Shown piece after piece: positions 58,100 through 64,000 of a DNA stretch of 64,000 nucleotides. The first letter of the stretch is position 1. Each line of letters starts with the position of its first letter. Origin of the DNA: Pseudomonas sp. LS44 (GTDB lineage Bacteria > Pseudomonadota > Gammaproteobacteria > Pseudomonadales > Pseudomonadaceae); the NCBI RefSeq assembly GCF_024730785.1, contig NZ_CP102830.1, positions 3,510,001-3,574,000 of the forward strand. Direction: 5' to 3'. A model generated the notes under the pieces. It saw only the letters and a program-made list of their open reading frames with translations. It was not told the origin of the DNA and searched no databases. The position numbers were made by a program, and so were the translations under genes.

Positions 58100-59437
58100 T
58101 TAGGCGCAGACCTCAGATACTACTTTAGCCAACTCATTGGCATAGCCGCGCACTTGCGATTCGTCATCGCCTTCAACCATTACCCGCACCAACGGCTCGG
58201 TACCCGACTTGCGTAGCAATACCCGACCCCGCCCCTTCATCTGCTCTGTGACTCGCGCACACGCATCCTTGACTGCGGGATGGGTAAGGGGATCCGAACC
58301 CCCACCGAAACGTACATTCACTAATATCTGAGGGCACTTGCGCACTGCCTGGCGAGCCTCCGCGAGATTTTGATCACGACGCTTAAGCGCCAGCAAAACC
58401 TGCAGCGCGGCGATGATCGCATCACCCGTGGTGGTGTGCTGGAAACACACCAGATGGCCGGAATTTTCTCCACCGATCTGCCAGTCGCGCTCGAGCAGCT
58501 CGGCAACCACATATCGATCCCCGACCTTTGCCCGCACGAACGGAATGCCCAGATCGGCCAAAGCCAATTCAAGTCCGAGGTTACTCATTTGCGTACCAAC
58601 AACGCCACCCCGGAGCTTGCCGCGCTCTAGCAGGTCGCGCGCAATAATGAACAATAGCTCGTCGCCATCCACCACCGCCCCGGCATGATCAACCATCAAA
58701 ACCCGATCGGCGTCACCATCGAAGGCAATGCCGATGTCGGCTTGCTCGCTGAGCACCGCGGCTTGCAAGGATGCAAGGTGCGTCGAACCGCACTCCGCGT
58801 TGATGTTCAAGCCATTGGGCTGCGCACCCAGCACCGATACCGTGGCACCCAGCTCGCGAAAAACGCTCGGTGCCACTTTGTAGGCCGCACCGTGCGCACA
58901 ATCGATCACCATCTTCAAACCAGAGAAGCTGGTGTTACTCGGAACGCTGCCTTTGCAAAACTCGATGTAACGCCCCGCTGCATCGTTGATGCGCGAGACT
59001 TTTCCCAAATTAGCCGATTCGACCACGGTCATGGGCGCATCGAGCAACTCCTCGATCATCCGCTCAATCTCATCCGGCAGCTTGGTACCTTGCCCGGAAA
59101 AGAACTTGATGCCGTTGTCATCATGCGGATTATGGGAGGCACTGATGACGATGCCCGCCTGCGCCTGGAAAGTACGGGTCAGATAAGCAATCGCAGGGGT
59201 TGGCATCGGCCCAAGCAGCATGACATCGGCGCCCGCAGCGGAAAGGCCCGCCTCCAACGCCGACTCGAACATATAGCCGGAAATCCGTGTGTCCTTGCCA
59301 ATCAATACTCGGCATGCGCCTTGACGACGAAATGCCATACCGGCCGCCCAACCGAGCTTGAGGACAAAATCAGGAGTAATCGGATACTCGCCCACTCGGC
59401 CGCGAATTCCGTCGGTGCCAAAATATTTTCTACCCAT
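58100..59437 (-). CDS. glmM: Phosphoglucosamine mutase
   Basis: 445 residues. Converts glucosamine-6-phosphate to glucosamine-1-phosphate for UDP-GlcNAc, peptidoglycan and LPS synthesis. Phospho-acceptor Ser101 in [14 protein letters not shown], Mg2+ site DGDADR, and phosphate-binding [14 protein letters not shown] are intact. The ATG opening [13 protein letters not shown] has GGAG 5-6 nt upstream; 14 extra codons upstream are unsupported. Confidence 0.97.
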   Translation of the reverse strand: MGRKYFGTDGIRGRVGEYPITPDFVLKLGWAAGMAFRRQGACRVLIGKDTRISGYMFESALEAGLSAAGADVMLLGPMPTPAIAYLTRTFQAQAGIVISASHNPHDDNGIKFFSGQGTKLPDEIERMIEELLDAPMTVVESANLGKVSRINDAAGRYIEFCKGSVPSNTSFSGLKMVIDCAHGAAYKVAPSVFRELGATVSVLGAQPNGLNINAECGSTHLASLQAAVLSEQADIGIAFDGDADRVLMVDHAGAVVDGDELLFIIARDLLERGKLRGGVVGTQMSNLGLELALADLGIPFVRAKVGDRYVVAELLERDWQIGGENSGHLVCFQHTTTGDAIIAALQVLLALKRRDQNLAEARQAVRKCPQILVNVRFGGGSDPLTHPAVKDACARVTEQMKGRGRVLLRKSGTEPLVRVMVEGDDESQVRGYANELAKVVSEVCA

Positions 59438-59453
59438 AACTACTCCGCCTTTC

Positions 59454-60305
59454 TTATTCGGCCGCCTGCACAGCGGCAATCATCCTTACCGTATCCACAG
59501 TCTCGGCCACATCATGCACACGCAGAATGCTGGCACCCTTGATAACTGCCAGGGCCGCCAGAGCCAAACTGCCATACAACCGCTCATTCACTTCCCGCCC
59601 AATCACCTGGCCAACCATGCTTTTGCGCGAGACGCCCACTAAAAGCGGCCGACCGAGCGCATGGAGCGACTCAAGATGCCTGAACAAACTCAGATTGTGC
59701 TTGAGGGTCTTGGCAAAGCCGAAGCCAGGATCAAGGATCACCCGCTCACGTGAAATCCCCCTCGCCTCGCAAGCCACTAAGCGCTCCGCAAGGAAATCTC
59801 GCACATCATCGAGTAGGTTCGTGTAGTACGGATCCTGCTGCATGGTGCTCGGCTCGCCGCGCATATGCATCAGACACACCGGCAAGCCAGTAGCCGCCGC
59901 CGCATCCAAGGCGCCATCGCGCTGCAGCGAGCGGACATCATTGATCAATCCAGCTCCCAGTCGCGCCGCTTCGCGCATCACTGCAGGCGTAGAAGTATCC
60001 ACCGAGATAATTACATCGAGCTCAGCCGCAATAGCTTCGACAATCGGCGCTACCCGCTCCAACTCCTCGATTGGCGAAACCTCACGCGCACCTGGGCGCG
60101 TCGATTCGCCACCCACATCAATCAGACTGGCACCTGCCGCAACCATTGCAGCAGCATGCCGTAGCGCTTGATCGAGGCGACTGAAACGACCACCGTCGGA
60201 GAAAGAGTCGGGGGTAACATTGAGGATACCCATCACTTGCGGATGGCTCAAATCAAGAAACCGGCTACCACACGGCAGCCGGTCAGGATGTTGCTTAAGG
60301 GACAT
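59454..60305 (-). CDS. folP: Dihydropteroate synthase
   Basis: 283 residues. Joins pterin pyrophosphate (the FolK product) with p-aminobenzoate; target of sulfonamides. TIM-barrel motifs [37 protein letters not shown] and the C-terminal RVHDVAET are conserved. It lies between ftsH and glmM with gaps of 8 and 16 bp. Confidence 0.96.
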   Translation of the reverse strand: MSLKQHPDRLPCGSRFLDLSHPQVMGILNVTPDSFSDGGRFSRLDQALRHAAAMVAAGASLIDVGGESTRPGAREVSPIEELERVAPIVEAIAAELDVIISVDTSTPAVMREAARLGAGLINDVRSLQRDGALDAAAATGLPVCLMHMRGEPSTMQQDPYYTNLLDDVRDFLAERLVACEARGISRERVILDPGFGFAKTLKHNLSLFRHLESLHALGRPLLVGVSRKSMVGQVIGREVNERLYGSLALAALAVIKGASILRVHDVAETVDTVRMIAAVQAAE

Positions 60306-60313
60306 GGAAAGCC

Positions 60314-62239
<1,926 letters not shown>

Positions 62240-62255
62240 TTAGCTACCCTCTGAA

Positions 62256-62283
62256 GCAGCCCGCGTCCCGAAACGCGGCCTGC
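62256..62283 (-). promoter_or_regulatory. Hairpin in the ftsH leader
   Basis: GCAG-C-CCGCGT and ACGCGG-C-CTGC pair around a 6-nt loop with one mismatch. It lies just upstream of the ftsH ribosome-binding site on the minus strand. Role unknown; no clear sigma32 promoter is visible in the 136-bp gap. Confidence 0.35.
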
Positions 62284-62375
62284 ATACTGGCTGGTTGTTT
62301 ACCTGCCTAACTTACTACAAACGCCCACCCCGGGCAGGCGCGGTCTGTAACCCTTTATGAGGCAGTTCCGCCTTG

Positions 62376-63029
62376 TCAGACCGAAGCAACGCTCCTTTGT
62401 TTCACTCTAGTCCGCCGCGGAAACCGCGGGCGAGCATATTGCTCGCGTGAACGGTCACGCGACGACAGGGGTTTGCGCATCTGTACCTTGTCGAATAATT
62501 CACGAACCTGCCTGTGGTAAACATCGAAGCCTTCGCCTTGGAAGATCCTGATCAGGAAGTCGCCTCCCGGACGCAACACGCGGCCGGCGAGATCCAGAGC
62601 CAGCTCGCAGAGAAATATCGCGCGCAGCTGATCGGCGGCCCTTACTCCACTCATATTGGGGGTCATATCTGAAATCACAAGGTCTACAGGTTTACCACCG
62701 ACAGCATCGAGGACTTGCATGAGCATCGCATCCTCGGTGAAATCACCCTGAATGAAGGTCACATCAGGGATGCTGTCCATTTCCAAGATATCGGACGCGA
62801 TCAGCGTGCCTTTGTCACCGATCACTCGACTGGCGACTTGCGACCAGCCGCCTGGCGCAGCGCCGAGGTCGATCACGGTCATACCAGGCCGCAAGATGCG
62901 GTCCTTCTCCTGAATCCCCAGCAGTTTATAACTGGCACGCGAACGATAACCGCCCTTCTGCGCCATTTTGACGCAAGGGTCGTCGAAGTGCTCTTTCAGC
63001 CAACACTGGCTGGTTTTGGAGCGGGCCAC
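62376..63029 (-). CDS. rlmE: 23S rRNA (uridine-2'-O-)-methyltransferase
   Basis: 217 residues, FtsJ/RrmJ family. Methylates U2552 in the 23S A-loop at a late 50S stage. SAM-binding site [13 protein letters not shown] and the K-D-K-E tetrad region ([30 protein letters not shown]) are recognisable; the third motif has Arg-Ile in place of the common Val-Lys. Upstream of ftsH, divergent from yhbY, as in E. coli. Confidence 0.94.
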   Translation of the reverse strand: MARSKTSQCWLKEHFDDPCVKMAQKGGYRSRASYKLLGIQEKDRILRPGMTVIDLGAAPGGWSQVASRVIGDKGTLIASDILEMDSIPDVTFIQGDFTEDAMLMQVLDAVGGKPVDLVISDMTPNMSGVRAADQLRAIFLCELALDLAGRVLRPGGDFLIRIFQGEGFDVYHRQVRELFDKVQMRKPLSSRDRSREQYARPRFPRRTRVKQRSVASV

Positions 63030-63115
63030 GGGATACCTCGTGATTAGCTGGGCGGTTACCGGGCGCTCGGGTAAACTGGCCGCCGTTTTAACAGATCGGA
63101 CGCAGGGGTCAGATT

Positions 63116-63430
63116 ATGCCGCTCACTCAGGAGCAGAAGAAACAATACAAATCTATTGGCCACCATCTGAAACCGGTATTGATCGTGGCGGACAATGGCT
63201 TGACCGAAGGAGTGATCGCCGAACTGGATCGAGCGCTCAGCGATCACGAACTGATCAAAGTGCAGCTGCGCATCACCGAGCGCGAAGACCGTCTCGCGGT
63301 CATCGCCGAACTGTGCAAAGCCGGGCGCGCCGAACTGGCGCAAGTCATCGGCAAAATGGCTCTGCTGTATCGCAAAAATCCCAAGCCGAACAAAAACCTG
63401 TCCAACATCAGCCGCTTCAGCGGCATGTAA
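63116..63430 (+). CDS. yhbY: YhbY-family (CRM domain) RNA-binding protein
   Basis: 104 residues. A single CRM domain that associates with pre-50S ribosomal subunits. Pattern: YKSIGHHLKPVLIVADNGLTEGVIAELDRALSDHELIKVQLR, shown here as two adjoining parts, then the GxxG-like GKMALLYRKNP. Divergent from rlmE across an 86-bp promoter region. Confidence 0.93.
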   Translation: MPLTQEQKKQYKSIGHHLKPVLIVADNGLTEGVIAELDRALSDHELIKVQLRITEREDRLAVIAELCKAGRAELAQVIGKMALLYRKNPKPNKNLSNISRFSGM

Positions 63431-63449
63431 GCCAAGCACTGGCGCGCGT

Positions 63450-63839
63450 CTAGCGCGCCCTGCTTCCTGGCACTGGCTGCAGCACGAGCAGCAAACCGCA
63501 CAACGCCACCACCAGATAATTGAACAGCAGCCAGCGCATGGCCTGCGGCGCTACGGTGTGGACGACGAAATACACCGCCGTCATGACCAGCACTGTCAGC
63601 AGCAACTGCGCACGGGTATCGCTGCGCATGCCACGCGTACCGAGCGTCGGCCACAGCACCAGCATTTGCAGCAGCGCGCAAAACGCGGCGAAGCCCATCA
63701 GCAGCGGATTCAAGGTATTGGCGACTTCGTCGATCAGCAGCGGCGCCAGACCCATCTTGGTCAAGGCCGGCAGCATAACGAAGTGCAACAGCCACAGGCC
63801 GCCGACCCAGAATGTCTGGGCCAGTTGCCAGCTGATCAT
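63450..63839 (-). CDS. DUF4149 domain-containing membrane protein
   Basis: 129 residues with four hydrophobic segments (about 6-25, 40-62, 70-90, 98-120) of the DUF4149 family; function unknown. The start MISWQLAQTFWVGGLW has AAGGCGG just upstream; the longer frame would run into greA. It follows greA by 22 bp on the same strand and is tail-to-tail with yhbY. Confidence 0.85.
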   Translation of the reverse strand: MISWQLAQTFWVGGLWLLHFVMLPALTKMGLAPLLIDEVANTLNPLLMGFAAFCALLQMLVLWPTLGTRGMRSDTRAQLLLTVLVMTAVYFVVHTVAPQAMRWLLFNYLVVALCGLLLVLQPVPGSRAR

Positions 63840-63861
63840 GGCCGCCTTGGACGAGCGACGA

Positions 63862-64000
63862 TTAAAGATGGCGGACTTCGACAATCTCGTACTCAACCAG
63901 ACCGCTCGGAGTTTTCACCGCCACCACATCGCCCTCTACCTTGGCAATCAGCGCACGTGCGATGGGTGAGCCTACGGAAATCTTACCCAGCTTGATGTCC
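63862..64000 (-). CDS. greA: Transcription elongation factor GreA (5' part outside window)
   Basis: The last 45 codons plus stop are visible. The translation [19 protein letters not shown] followed by [25 protein letters not shown] matches the C-terminal FKBP-like domain of GreA, which positions the factor on RNA polymerase to rescue backtracked complexes. The N-terminal coiled coil and start are beyond the window. Confidence 0.93.
   Translation of the reverse strand, partial: DIKLGKISVGSPIARALIAKVEGDVVAVKTPSGLVEYEIVEVRHL

Noticed and set aside
62240..62375. Sigma32 promoter for ftsH
   Set aside because: No CTTGAAA / CCCCAT-type pair could be found with acceptable spacing.

Overview
The window is chromosomal DNA from a Pseudomonas species. 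The evidence is the gene order (ilvIHC-pssA, phu heme uptake, dksA-gluQ-cbrXAB-crcZ-pcnB-folK-panBCD-pgi, rimP-nusA-infB-rbfA-truB-rpsO-pnp, rlmE-ftsH-folP-glmM-tpiA-secG), two RNAs characteristic of pseudomonads (a PrrF-type iron-responsive sRNA and CrcZ), and protein sequences that read as Pseudomonas orthologues. The order closely follows the P. aeruginosa PAO1 region around PA4693-PA4755 as I remember it, but the species differs: there is one prrF copy at this locus, an extra tonB in the phu cluster, and a different gene block between acs and pnp. I see no prophage, insertion sequence with a transposase, CRISPR array or toxin-antitoxin module. Nearly all of the DNA is conserved housekeeping sequence.

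Layout. 1-4243 (minus): branched-chain amino acid synthesis (ilvI, ilvH, ilvC) and the start of pssA. 4662-11534: small envelope proteins, PBP1b (mrcB), an APH/P-loop ATPase, a TfoX C-terminal protein and a cAMP-binding-type protein. 11620-19876: an iron/heme island with a Fur-box promoter driving prrF, then phuW-V-U-T-S-tonB facing phuR across a shared promoter region. 19904-20049: a 142-bp MITE-like element flanked by TA. 20101-23923: a Rieske protein, sfsA, an aminotransferase, dksA and gluQ. 24029-29165: carbon-catabolite control (cbrX-cbrA-cbrB, then the sigma54-driven crcZ decoy RNA). 29275-37256: pcnB-folK, panBCD, pgi and acs. 37267-47811: a more variable block bounded by palindromic repeats (MpaB-family protein, thiolase, rRNA methyltransferase, DUF748 protein, two DUF2845 paralogues, rhomboid protease, zinc-finger/TPR membrane protein). 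47912-64000 (mostly minus): transcription, translation and RNA-turnover genes, then secG-tpiA-glmM-folP-ftsH-rlmE, yhbY, a DUF4149 protein and the C-terminus of greA.

How parts work together. CbrA/CbrB should activate crcZ through the sigma54 promoter at 28762; CrcZ, with at least six A-rich CA motifs, would sequester Hfq/Crc. The acs ribosome-binding site carries a matching CA motif, so the regulator and a plausible target sit within 7 kb. Fur should control both prrF and the phuR/tonB intergenic region.

The most unusual signal is at 56591-56743. The position normally held by an initiator tRNA-Met gene in front of rimP-nusA-infB has a good sigma70 promoter and an intrinsic terminator, but the tRNA itself is badly degraded: lost anticodon, shortened T-loop, acceptor mismatch. 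It may be a dead tRNA gene that is still transcribed, or a tRNA-derived small RNA.
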